DNA of 64,000 bases, from positions 251,494-315,493 of the forward strand of contig NW_004190423.2 in assembly GCF_000224145.3 (NCBI RefSeq), written 5' to 3'. The position numbers were made by a program, and so were the translations under genes. Numbering within the stretch: position 1 is the first letter of the stretch; each line of letters begins with the position of its first letter. Shown one piece after another: positions 32,663-44,300 of the stretch. This DNA is from Ciona intestinalis. Lineage: Eukaryota; Chordata; Ascidiacea; Phlebobranchia; Cionidae. The notes beneath the pieces are model-generated. The model did no database searches. It saw only the letters and a list, made by a program, of their open reading frames with translations, and was not told where the DNA came from.

Positions 32663-34273
32663 TTATGCAACTGCATCAGCAGCTATACAGAAAACAGGGG
32701 ACAAACTACGCTTTGTTCGGCGTTTCTTCTGTGCTTTATAAGCAGTAGGGCAGAGTCTTTCACTTTTGGGTGGTAGGCCTCTTTCATTTTTGGTTGAATT
32801 CACACTTTTATATGAAGATGCGTCGCATTTTGTTGGCAGTTTTAGAGCTTTATGTGTTTTTGGTGGCTTAGTGGTTAATGTATTATCAAAGGGATGTGTA
32901 TCAATGGTTTCAAATGGAATTGTGGTTTTATCCTGGTTTGATAACTTTTCAATGTTAAGTTGTAACTTGGAAACATTCTGTGCTAACTCATTTGTCGTTT
33001 TTCTATCAATTCTACAAGGAGACTTCAACCTATTTGAAGCCTGTTTCTTTGGGGTTGATGTCATTGGCTGTTTTATATTCTTTCTATGAACCTCTGTCCA
33101 CAAGAGGTCACTGTTTGACCTGTCCCTCATCCTAACAGCGTCAAAGCTTCGTTCAAGGTCTTTGTGCCATCTGAAATAGGCACAAAATTAAAAAAAGAGT
33201 AATGTTTTTAAACAGTTAGGTGTCTATACAAACAAGCAGAGCCAAAGTATATTGCATTCACCACATTAATCAATGAGGTTCCCTATGTTTGACAACTATG
33301 ATTGTAACTGTATTTCAACAATGTTACCCTCGCTTTTACCCTGCTGTAAGGTGCCTATACAAACAAGCAGAACCAAAGTATATTGCATTCACCACATTAA
33401 TCAATGAGGTTTTTTATGTTTGACAACTATGAGTGTAACTATATTTTAAAAATGTCACCCCAGATTTTAATAAATGACCTGAAACACAGTTCTGTTGAAG
33501 GCCCACTACATTCTGTCTCAGTGGCCGACTCAGAATGAACAACTGGTACAGTGGATGACTTTACTACGGAGATGTCTAACCTGTGACATTTGTGGTTATT
33601 ATATTGCTCAATGTAAATCTTTGGTGTATAAAAGCTGCCACTGTGGTTAGGGCAACTGTTTCTAACCCAAAGTTTACAAGTACGGCTTAATACAGCTACC
33701 ATTGTTGGCGTATGTGTTCTTGGGCAAGACACTTAACAGCAATTGCTCCATCTGAGTGGTGTGTTATAGGCGTTCTAAATTGTCAGCCATACAATACAGC
33801 ATAAGGTACCCTTATAAGAAGATACCTATGTTTTAACTCGTAAGGTACACACCACCACAAGTCTTATGTATAAATGCACATTATAACTTAACATTGAACA
33901 TTATATGCAATCAAGTAAAGCAATTATTCAATACAATCTACCTGTTTGTTGGGCAACTTCTACAGAACCAAACACTTCTATGTTGAACATCAATGTTTAC
34001 AAAGGCATCGTCATGTACTTGGTCTTGTTCAATATAATCCTCTTCAAATGGATTCAAGCTTTGTCCTTCATCCTTGGAGTTATTCCCCACTGAGTTGCAA
34101 TTATTAAAGTTGTTTTTTCCACCGCATACAAAATCACATAACTCGTTGCAGAATGAGGCAGTACCGCAGTGTAGAATGTGGTTTGTGTAGAAAGCAGCAA
34201 CTTGATGATGAACTGCTAGTTTAACACAGTGTATGGGTTCCTCATATGGGAAGATGGGTTTAGATACATCAAC
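32663..34273 (-). CDS. Unrecognised Cys-rich protein, 3' part of gene
   Basis: Two exons are clear and join in phase (CRSCPTN-R-WHKDLERSFDAV): 33942-34273 and 32663-33170, together 279 residues to the stop. Residues 1-110 contain clustered cysteines and histidines (HCVKLAVHHQVAAFYTNHIL, HCGTASFCNELCDFVCGG, VWFCRSC), which could bind zinc. The C-terminal 140 residues are basic and low-complexity, ending in KAQKKRRTKRS, a likely nuclear signal. I do not recognise the family. A possible upstream exon ends near 34893 and reads VHHLQLGEYDGQITRE, but its donor phase does not fit the next exon; the 34706-34755 gap may hide another exon. The start codon is not identified. Confidence 0.65.
33625..33850 (+). 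mobile_element. Composite SINE copy, diverged
   Basis: GTGGTTAGGGCAACTGTTTC head, CTACCATTGTTGGCGTATGT and GGGCAAGACACTTAACAGCA middle, then GTCAGCCATACAATACAG. It lies in the intron of the Cys-rich gene. Confidence 0.6.
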
Positions 34274-34389
34274 CTATGGTAGAGAAAAGAGCATTTGAAT
34301 TAAAAATTCAAACTTAAATATAGATATGCCTAAATGGGGTCTAAAGGCACCACCAAAGTTTAAAAAAATGAAACAGCAAGAATCCTGGA

Positions 34390-34690
34390 TTTCAATCAAG
34401 GCCAGGGTCGGAGAACCAGGGATCCTGGGTTCGAATCCAGGCCAGGGTTGCAGAACCAGGGATCCTGGGTTCGAATCCAGGCCAGAGTTGGAGAACCAGG
34501 GATCCTGGGTTCGAATCCAGGCCAGGGTTGGAGAACCAGGGATCCTGGGTTCGAATCCAGGCCAGGGTTAAAGATCCAGGGATCCTGGGTTCAAATCCAG
34601 GCCAGGGTTGGAGAACCAGGGATCCTGGGTTGGAATCCAGGCCAGAGTTGGAGAACCAGAGATCTTGGGTTCAAATCTAGGCTAGGGTAG
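34390..34690 (+). repeat. 42-bp minisatellite with T-arm-like hairpin, about seven copies
   Basis: Same unit as at 6248-6412: GTTGGAGAACCAGGGATCCT then GGGTTCGAATCCAGGCCAGG. It lies directly upstream of exon 33942-34273 of the Cys-rich gene and next to an N gap. All reading frames through it are repetitive. Confidence 0.92.
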
Positions 34691-34705
34691 AGACTATAAG
34701 TAAGA

Positions 34706-34755
34706 NNNNNNNNNNNNNNNNNNNNNNNNNNNNNNNNNNNNNNNNNNNNNNNNNN
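34706..34755. other. Assembly gap, 50 N
   Basis: It follows the T-arm minisatellite, within the probable 5' part of the Cys-rich gene. Confidence 0.99.
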
Positions 34756-35879
34756 TTTTGCTTCTTTCGCTTCTAGTTTTCTGAAACTTTTTAACTCGAT
34801 GAAAATATCGCACGCATCGTCTCCGAACACTAATCACAACCCTCTCTGGTGATCTGTCCATCGTATTCACCTAATTGGAGATGGTGGACGCATCTGTAGG
34901 GTAAAGTGGGGATTAAACAAATAAACTGGCAATTGGAAAAGTAAAACAAAAGGTTTATATAATAATAATAACTTTTATTTGTCTCTTCGATAACGATAGC
35001 GAAGATTTAGAAATATTTTAAACAAAAAGACAGGATATAGCGACAAAACAATGGTTGTAAAAACACGCTTACAGTTAAAAACATATTTACATTTTTTTGG
35101 AAGAAAATAAGCGTGGTCGCTACACCTAGAAACATGATTAAACCAAAAAAATAAAACAAATAAACTGACAATTAGAAAAGGGGGGGGGGCAATTGTTTTC
35201 CATTTAGTTAAAGAGTACAATACCAAAAATATAATTATTTAAAACAGTAAAGAAATGGGAATTAGCAGTAAAACTACAGCCATTAAAAACACGCTACTGG
35301 TATAATCTACTAGAAGAAAAGAGTTAAAGAAAAATTATTTTTTGTCAGAAAAGATCAGAAATCTTACCTTTTTTATAGATGAGGTAAAAGATATGTTTGA
35401 TCAACATTGAAGGTTAAATGGAATTTGCCCTGGGGTAAAAACACAAGTTACTGCTGGTTTAAACAAACAACATGATACATGGTAGATTTAATATATTGCT
35501 CAATATTATAGTCCAATATATTTATATCAAGAAAAATCTAGTTAGTACAATTACATCATAAATAAATTATTAAAAAAAGGCTATTTCATTTAAAGAGTCT
35601 AATATATTTAAACACACAACATAACTATATATCTAAGTTAAAGCTATTACCTCTAAGTACCTGCTGAATAGGCCAGTCACTACTATTGTACATTCAACCA
35701 TATGAATCTGGATAATGCATTGCACCACAACTGTCAGTAAGTAATGCTTAACACAGGAAATGCTATGCAGGGTGGGAAAATAAAAACGCAGGGTGCAAAA
35801 ATAGTGCAAAATAAATCAAACTTTTTGCAATTAGCTAAAAAATGCTAAATATTATACTAGTTTGTATGGAATGTCTGCT

Positions 35880-36205
35880 TATCCACACACTGCAACAGTT
35901 TCAGCAACTCAACTGTGAGCATGGGAGTGGCAACCATGGATAAGTCACTCAAGTTTCCACCCACGAGGATATAAATGACAAAACCAACCAAAAGTCATGT
36001 CTGCTTATCCACACATTGCAATAGCTTCAGCAACTCGACTGTGGGCATGGGAGTGGCAACCATGGATAAGTCACTCAAGTTCCCACCCACGAGGATATAA
36101 ATGACCAAACCAACCAAAAGTCATGTCTGCTTATCCACACACTGCAATAGCTTCAGCAACTCGACTGTGAGCATGGGAGTGGCAACCATGGATAAGTCAC
36201 TTAAG
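35880..36205 (-). repeat. 126-bp unit, about 2.6 copies
   Basis: CAAGTTCCCACCCACGAGGA and GTCATGTCTGCTTATCCACA repeat at a 126-bp period, reverse orientation to the array at 22211. Confidence 0.9.
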
Positions 36206-36354
36206 TACACAAGAAGTTTATACAAAGTTAACAAATTAATTTAATCTCAACATCACTTTGTATGACTCGACACTTACAATAATGACATCATAATCAAACA
36301 CACATTTCAACCCTGAGTTTCATTTATGATATCATAACACAATATGACCACCAT

Positions 36355-36605
36355 CGGTGGTTAGGTGCTTGCATCGTAACTAAAAAGTTACCGGATACGA
36401 TGATCAATACTGCTAACATTGTGGGAAATGTATCCTTCGGACACTTACCAATAATTGCTTCAACCCAGTAGTCACTAATGGGTTGTCCAAACAGTCAGCC
36501 ATACAGAAAAACAGTCACTTACAAAGTTCGGGCACGAGGTGTATAAACAGAACACCTGTGTTATTATAACGACTGTAGCTTTCCCTGTACGCAAGGATAA
36601 ATACC
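36355..36605 (+). mobile_element. Composite SINE copy
   Basis: Head near GGTGGTTAGGTGCTTGCATC, middle ATTGCTTCAACCCAGTAGTC, AGTCAGCCATACAGAAAAAC, tail AAACAGAACACCTGTG and GCAAGGATAAATAC. A 76-codon ORF starting inside its tail is not a gene. Confidence 0.65.
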
Positions 36606-37429
36606 CAACTCCTATTCAATCAACACAAATGACTAAGTTTCTACGGAAAATTTCATGTTATTGTTTGTCAGCAGATAAAGGGACAGCGGATTTGTACATT
36701 ACAAAAAGCACATTACAACATGGGGAGTTCCCCCAAACCGTGAAAGGTTATCCAACCCTTGAACAGTAACTGTAAAAATAAGCACGTGTGAAAAAATACA
36801 TTAAAAATGTTTAAAACTAATTATAAATGATAAGATGGGATAAAAGTTCATGCAATTATTTATGGTGGGGGTTTCCCCTAACTAGGGATCAAGTAGTGTG
36901 AGGTAACAATGCTTAATCTCCTGTAAACAATTCATGATTATGATGTAACAATTGATCAGTTATTCAATTCATTATGAACTTAAAATATTAAGACGATAAA
37001 AATAATTCACACAACAGTTGCTGTTATACACGATAAATGACATCACAATAACATTTGTTAGGACACAATTAAAGAACTATGATTCAACAATGGTGTCTAT
37101 TTAAAAACAAACGCGAAACTGTGATTGGCCAGCTTTTAAAAAATGACTATGACGTCATAAAAGCCACTGTGATAAAATACAAGGAGCACCAAGAAGTGAA
37201 ACGTTAATATTTGCTGATTCGTACCAGTGGGGAGTTTCCCCTAAACCGAGAAAGGTAAAGATGTCGCGCATGTCGCCATCAAGTGTCTAGAGCACCGTGG
37301 GATTTTCTAACTTGGTTCTACTGAATGACATCACTGATGACATCATCATGACATCACTGGAGCACAAAAGGAACAGAGATGAAACTTTAGAACAACATTA
37401 AACATTATGCTGAACTTTGGATGGCCGCC

Positions 37430-37605
37430 ATAATCTCACGATAATGACATCATAATCGTTATGACGACGTCATAATCGTGAAGATGTTGTCTTAATCACA
37501 CAATCATGACATCACAATCAGATAATAATGACATCATATTTACACAATTATGACATCACATTCACATGATTATGACATCATAACCACACGATTATGACAT
37601 ACAGT
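37430..37605. repeat. Degenerate array of ATGACATCAT motifs
   Basis: The motif ATGACATCA or its CRE variant recurs about every 20-30 bases with CACACGAT- or CACAATT-type spacers. TGACATCA resembles ATF/CREB half-sites; function is unknown. It lies downstream of FOXO. Confidence 0.6.
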
Positions 37606-37771
37606 GTTCAGGGTTGTAACCACCGTTGGCGCAGAAGTGCGTGTGTTACACCTTCCCCCCCAACACCTTACACGACGTAGTAATACTTTGCGACATATGA
37701 AATGGTATTTCTATTTAAAACAGCTTGAATTAAGCCTCGGAACATAGACATCATATATTCACAACCGGTAA

Positions 37772-38097
37772 TCAGATATTGTACCGACTGACGACTGAGG
37801 TCGCATTGTATGGTGGGTGAAATGCTGGGGCGTCCCAGTTGACCCCATAACGATCCCCGTTTGCCCCCGCATGGGGTAACCCATCCCCCCATCCATTCCT
37901 AGGTATATCTGGGGTACATTGTCGTTTGTTTGGGTCATATAGTGTTGATATTGTTGTTGTTGTTGTAGTTTTGTTGGGCTGTTGTTGTTGTTGTTGTTGT
38001 TGCTGCATGTTGTAGTTATATCCATTGTTGTCGGGTTCCATTGATGATGTCATAGTGGTATCCATTCCGCTTTCCATGTCAACGTTTGTCGTGTAAG
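37772..38097 (-). CDS. Candidate alternative terminal exon of FOXO, poly-Q
   Basis: An open frame of 108 codons follows an AG at 38098-38099. It begins AYTTNVDMESGMD, has GYNYNM followed by nine glutamines, and ends at a stop at 37772. A donor-like CCTG|GTAAAT lies inside the last FOXO exon at 38358-38360, and joining it to this exon keeps phase. NYNMQQQ also occurs in FOXO exon 39065-39115 with a 17-base identity. A second overlapping frame (37759-38025) is also glutamine-rich and open, so a frame difference at the CAG tract is possible. It could equally be a separate gene or a decayed exon. Confidence 0.35.
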
Positions 38098-38164
38098 CTG
38101 TCGGCATTGTTGGGTTAATACGGGGTAGATTTTAACAGAAAATAAGATAAATACTTGAGTTTGT

Positions 38165-38322
38165 ATTCTATATGGGTGAGGTCCTACAGTGAGGCATGCC
38201 ATGGGGCCTGGGATTTAGATCAGAGTTGGCCCATTACCCCAACATTGTATATGCACATTCTATTCTATATGGGTGAGGTTCTACAGTGAGGCACGCCATG
38301 GGGCCTGGGATTTAGACCGGGG
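38165..38322 (+). repeat. 100-bp unit abutting the FOXO stop codon
   Basis: About 1.6 units (TATGGGTGAGGTCCTACAG, GCCATGGGGCCTGGGATTTA) end within a few bases of the FOXO stop at 38325-38327, so the FOXO 3' UTR starts in repeat. Confidence 0.85.
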
Positions 38323-38324
38323 GA

Positions 38325-41300
38325 TTACATATTCTCAATATCCCATTCACCACATTTACCAGGAATCTCCTGTGGACAATATGAGTTGAAATCCATATAA
38401 CCATCGGAGCTTGGTGGTCCAATGTCTTGCAACATTTGGTCAAGATCGATCACCCCAGAGTCGAATATATCATGTTGATCCAAGTTGATGTCGGACGGAA
38501 ACTTCTCTTTTCCCATCAAGTTGAGGTTGCTCCGGGGCTCCTCTTGTGGCTGGTTCTCCTGGAGATTAGGGGAGTTAAAATATACTTGTGTGTTAACTGT
38601 TCTATTCTATATGGGGAAGGTCGTATAGCAAGTTAAATGTTGTTGTGTGGGTGTATTTGAGCATAGAGTGTTGTATATATAAGTATCGCATGGTGGGGCA
38701 ACAACAGTTGTTATAACATGGGTGTTCTGTTTTATACACCTCGTGCCCGCTTGCGAGTTTCCATGTATGTAACTTATTTATCCTCGCATGGTGGGCAACA
38801 ACAGTTGTTATAACACGGGTGTTCTGTTTTATACACCTCGTGCCTACTTACGATTTACCCTGTATGTAATTTTGTGGGTGATTGTTTTTCAGTATGACTA
38901 AGTGTCTTGCTCTTGTAAAGTAGCTTCTTAAGGACAAATAAACCCACAATGGTAACAGCATCAAGCCTTGAACCGAAAACCTCTTGGCTACCAACAAGGG
39001 CGCTAACCACTGAACCACTGTACCAGCAATGGTTAATAAACATTAAACAACAACAAGTACTCACCAGTGATAGTTGCTGCTGCATGTTGTAGTTAACCCC
39101 ACTATCTTGTGACCTCTATAATATAAAGCTTGGATTAAATATTGTACAGAAACTACAAGATTACTTTACTTCTGCTACCTTCATAATGTTGTTATAGGTA
39201 ATTAGTAAAACACCAAAAATCTAGTCCAACTAAATACAATCTATTGATGTGATTGATATTATTTCATTATTGGTCAAATATATATTCTTTAACAATCTGT
39301 TACTTTGCTACCAGGCATNNNNNNNNNNNNNNNNNNNNNNNNNNNNNNNNNNNNNNNNNNNNNNNNNNNNNNNNNNNNNNNNNNNNNNNNNNNNNNNNNN
39401 NNNNNNNNNNNNNNNNNNNNNNNNNNNNNNNNNNNNNNNNNNNCCTGCTTATAAACATGTAGTTTTGTGGGTTTTCTGTATGGCTGACAACTTAGACAAC
39501 CCAATAGTGACCGCGTTGGAGCAATTGCTGTTAAGTATCTTTCCTAAGGACACATGCCTACACAATGGTAGCAGTGATGCACATTAACACATATTGCACA
39601 ACATACATGGTGGCCGCATACACCTCATGCTTGGGGTCAATTACCTTAGCATTAGTAGTTATTCCCTGTTGTAGCAATGAAGCAAGGTTGGGACTTGACA
39701 CAATAACACGACTTTGGTTGGTCCCATTCTTGCTGCTCAACTGTTGCTAGAATACAATGATTGGGAATTACTTTAGAAGATTTTTTAAGAGGCATTAACC
39801 CCAAAAATGGACAGCGATTTTAAATAACGACAGTAAGCACAATTTATCCCTTTTTACCCTGAATAACTCTTCTATATTGGTTAGGTTCTATAGCAAAATG
39901 TGCCACGCTACCAAGCCAGACCTGGGCCAAAACCCAGGGTGCTACAACAGTTTAGTAATGATTTGGACAAAGGTCTTGGCTACTTTAAGCTACATTTAAT
40001 CCATATAACCACAATAACTAGGCATATATTCCCCTTTAACTTTAGGTTTAATAAACACATCATCTTACTTGGGTAGGACTGATAATATTCTTCATCTGAG
40101 GGAACATTGGTGATTGGTAAGAATCCTGTGTTAAGGTTTTATTAGATATACATATAGTGTTACATGAATAATATAAGGGTGTGCACACCATACGTGCTGA
40201 CTTAATACATTCATGCTGGCTTTCGATTTTGAATACTTTTGTGTTTGTTTTACAGGGTTCTGTTTCATACACCTCGTGCTGCAAATGTAACTTTGTGGGT
40301 GATTGTTTTTCTATATGGCTGACAATTTAAACAAACCATTAGTGATCACTGGGTTGGAACAATTGCCGTTAAGTGTCTTGCCCAATGACACATACGCCCA
40401 CAATGGTAGCAGTGACGAGCCTTGAACCCTGTATCCTTTAGTTACAAGGCAAGCACCCATATGTTATACCAATGACCACAGATACTCCATATTAAATTTC
40501 AAAACATATATTTTACCTGGTTTGCTGTTGGGTTAATATAAATGTTGGGGTTGTTACGTTCACTTGTTTGTGGGGAAGGTGGGTTCATTACTTCCATACC
40601 TAAACATGGGTATGTGTGAATTTAAAACAACATTAAACATAAGTATTAATTGTACTGTAGACTAGAAAACCTATTGCGTTTAATTGGTGTTTTATTACCA
40701 ATTAATGTGTTACGATGTGTAGCCCACATTTCCATATATATCTGTTTCTTATAATTATAAAACATACATAACTACATGCCTTGGAATTACTATTATGAAA
40801 CTCTGGGATACAAGATAAATATCATATTTAACTTTTATATACATTTTCATATATAAGCCCCCTTTTTCATATATAAGCCCACATTTTCATATATAAGCCT
40901 ACATTTTCATATATAAGCCCACTTTTTCATATATAAGCCCACTTTTTCATATATAAGCCCACATTTTCATATATAAGCCCACTTTTTCATATATAAGCCC
41001 ACTTTATCATATGTAAGCCCACTTTTTTATATATAAGCCCACTTTATCATATGTAAGCCCACTTTTTCATATATAAGCCCACTTTATCATATATAAGCCT
41101 TTTTCATATAAAAGCCCACTTTATCATATATAAGCCCACTTTTTCATATAAAAGCCCACTTTTTCATATAAAAGCCCATTTATCATATATAAGCCCACTT
41201 TTTCATATAAAAGCCCACTTTTTCATATATAAGCCCACATTTTCATATATAAGCCCACTTTATCATATATAAGCCTACATTTTCATATATAAGCCCACTT

Positions 41301-44300
41301 TTTTATATATAAGCCCACTTTATCATATGTAAGCCCACTTTTTCATATATAAGCCCACTTTATCATATATAAGCCTTTTTCATATAAAAGCCCACTTTAT
41401 CATATATAAGCCCACATTTTCATATATAAGCCCACTTTTTCATATATAAGCCCACTTTATCATATATAAGCCTTTTTCATATAAAAGCCCACTTTATCAT
41501 ATATAAGCCCACTTTTTCATATAAAAGCCCACTTTATCATATATAAGCCCACTTTTTTATATATAAGCCCACTTTTTCATATATATAAGCCCACGTTTTC
41601 ATATATAAGCCCAATTTTTCATATATAAGCCCACATTTTCATATATAAGCCCACTTTTTCATATATAAGCCCACTTTATCATATATAAGCCCACATTTTC
41701 ATATATAATAAGCCTATGTTATAGAAACATGGGTTGATTTCAAGCAATATGCTTAAGTTCTTTTAATTGATGCGATATTCCCAATTAACATGTTATAGTA
41801 AGGTGGGGGAAGATGGGACACCTTTGGCACATAATATCTAAATATCCTGATCGTGTTTTAAACAATTAACAACGGTCTAAGGGAGCCGTGAAGGCATAGT
41901 TTTATAATTCTTTGAATTTTCTTTCTTTACTACCAAATTGGGTGGGAAAATAGAATGAACAGGTGTCCCATCTTCCCCCACCCTACTATATTATATGTAC
42001 CCAAATTATTCACAGGGTATGCGTGGGTTGTAGACTAAAATATTAAGTTAAGTTATTAGCAAACCAGATTTTTAATAGGGCATTATAATCTATTCCAGTC
42101 CAGGGCAAACATACTTAAATACCAATGTTAGATGTTTATGTCTAGGTATTGGGTTTATAAGATAGCAAAATGTAAAAAATGAAATTCGGCAATAGGGCTA
42201 TAGATATAGCACCAATATGCTAACTTCAGCCTAAAACCACAGGTAACTTTGGCATTATACTGTTCCTTATAAAAATAAAACATACATAACTACATGAACA
42301 AAATGAATTTTTAATATATACCTCTGTGATACAAAATAAATATCATGTTCAACCTTTATACCAACAAACTAAGATATATAATATCTCAAAACCCTTAAAA
42401 TTACATTTACGAAATACCAGGCCTGGCACTTATGATTCACTTTAATATAAACAAAACTAAGAAATACAATATTTAATTTTATATATTAATATTTATAAAT
42501 TTTAAATTTTAAAATTACATTCAAGAAATGCCATGTCTTGGTGATAAAATAAAGAAACCCAAACCTTGTTTTAACAATCCGATCGTATGGTTTATAATGG
42601 AGTTAATATTGATCTAACCTGCTATGCTATCAAGTAAGTCATTCTGCAGAACGCTCCCAGGACTGTTTAAGTCGATTCCATCAACCAAGGAGAAAGAATC
42701 ACTTCGAGGTCCGAATAGATCGCTTATGGAAGCTGTGGGAAAGTGGGGTGAATATTATTCACACTTGATGCTAACTACTGTGTTATATCAGGGTTATACA
42801 TGTAAAACACATTCTGGCAATTGTTGGTATATGTTGTTGCTGCCAGGTGTATTATAAGTGTGAAAGAGATCTTTTGGCAATTGTTGGTATATGTTGTTGC
42901 TGCCAGGTGTATTGTAAGTGTGAAAGAGATCTTCTGGCAATTGTTAGTTTTGTGATCTTAAAAGACGGTATTTCATCTGCCATATGGCGAGACATCATCA
43001 AGGTTTGCTGTAAGTGTTTTGTCTAAGGACACATATGTGCACAAGGGCAGCTGTGCCCAGCTTTGAACCCATTACCTCTGGGCTACCATCATGTTTACCT
43101 ATGTGCCACAGGATACAGGGCCATATAACATCATAAAAACAACTGCCATAAGATCCTTTTTACACTTGTAATATAACAGGTTACAGGTATATTGGGACAA
43201 ATATGCATCTGACATTCTGACAGCAACAACATATATATATATACATGTATTACAGCATATAAGGGCATACTGTATATATATGTCTATTTTTGAAGGTGGT
43301 CCATGGCCCCAACACCAAAGGTGCTGCACCCTTCAATTACCACTCATTCTATAGCATATATATAACATATATATATATATTACCATTAGTATAAGAAGCA
43401 GGGGACAGTGGTGGAGGGCCATCATCTTCAAGATCCTGGGGTAAGAAATGTCTGGGCGAAGTACGGCCACCAATGCTGCTTGCGTTAGAACTTGCACGAG
43501 GCCTGAATGAAAAGGTTTAAACAGTGAAATATTAACAAGGGTGTGCGTCATAAGTGTCTTGCTAATGGACACATATGCTGCAAATATAAGTATCGAGTAT
43601 GGGGCCCAGTATCCTGATGTTATCATACAAGTGTATAGTTATGGTTAGAACCAGGATCCTATGAAACAAATTTAACCAAATACAGTATTCTACAGAAGCC
43701 GGGATTTAGGTCAAAGTTGGGCCATTACCCCAACTACAGTCTTATCCATAGTTTCAGCGCCTATGCAAAAATTAGGCCACAAAACCCCACAAATATTAGA
43801 TTATTTACCTGAAGTCATTAATAAGAGATTTATTGACAGGATGATCAAAATCAGGAGCATCGCCACTAGTGGGACTCCTTGCCCAAGTTGGTGAATCACG
43901 TTTCGTTACGGACTTTTGTTTCTTCAATAATTCAGCCTGTGATGTAACAATGGGTTATGTTACGTCACTATTATAAAAATGCTGGTAAATATGTTTGAAT
44001 AAATTAATGAAAGAATTTCTAGGAATAAAAGTTCTTGGATAAAAACAGAGACGAACTTATGGTTTAAATCTCTAAAACAAACTGCAGCAGTTTCAGCGGG
44101 TTTGCAATGTGGCCACGAAATGTTAAAAAAATTGCAAAGGGTCCTCTGGTAATTTATTTTTAAAATTTAGGAACCGCTGCTCAAATATTCACCTTTTGTT
44201 TCGCCACAGCCTTGCTTCTTGACCTGTTGTACTTTCCATTAGTTGTTTCCATACTGGTTGCCCTCCTCCTGGGAGATTTCCCTGGTTTAGCGTCATGGTT

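Larger units (their letters stand above)
34900..37760. other. Intergenic stretch, repeats only
   Basis: AT-rich, with 126-bp units at 35880-36205, a SINE at 36355-36605 and a TGACATCA-rich stretch at 37320-37600. A motif GTGGGGAGTTTCCCCTAAAC near 37224 has a variant near 36720. No supported gene. Confidence 0.6.

Noticed and set aside
32766..33089. 107-codon plus-strand ORF
   Set aside because: Antisense to the low-complexity exon of the Cys-rich gene, which is supported by a phase-matched splice to its neighbour.
36539..36769. 76-codon plus-strand ORF
   Set aside because: Starts inside a SINE tail and runs into unsupported sequence.
40844..41714. CRISPR array
   Set aside because: The 19-bp units are contiguous without unique spacers, and the DNA is eukaryotic.
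42624..42857. 77-codon plus-strand ORF
   Set aside because: Antisense to FOXO exon 42619-42732 and then into a 60-bp repeat.
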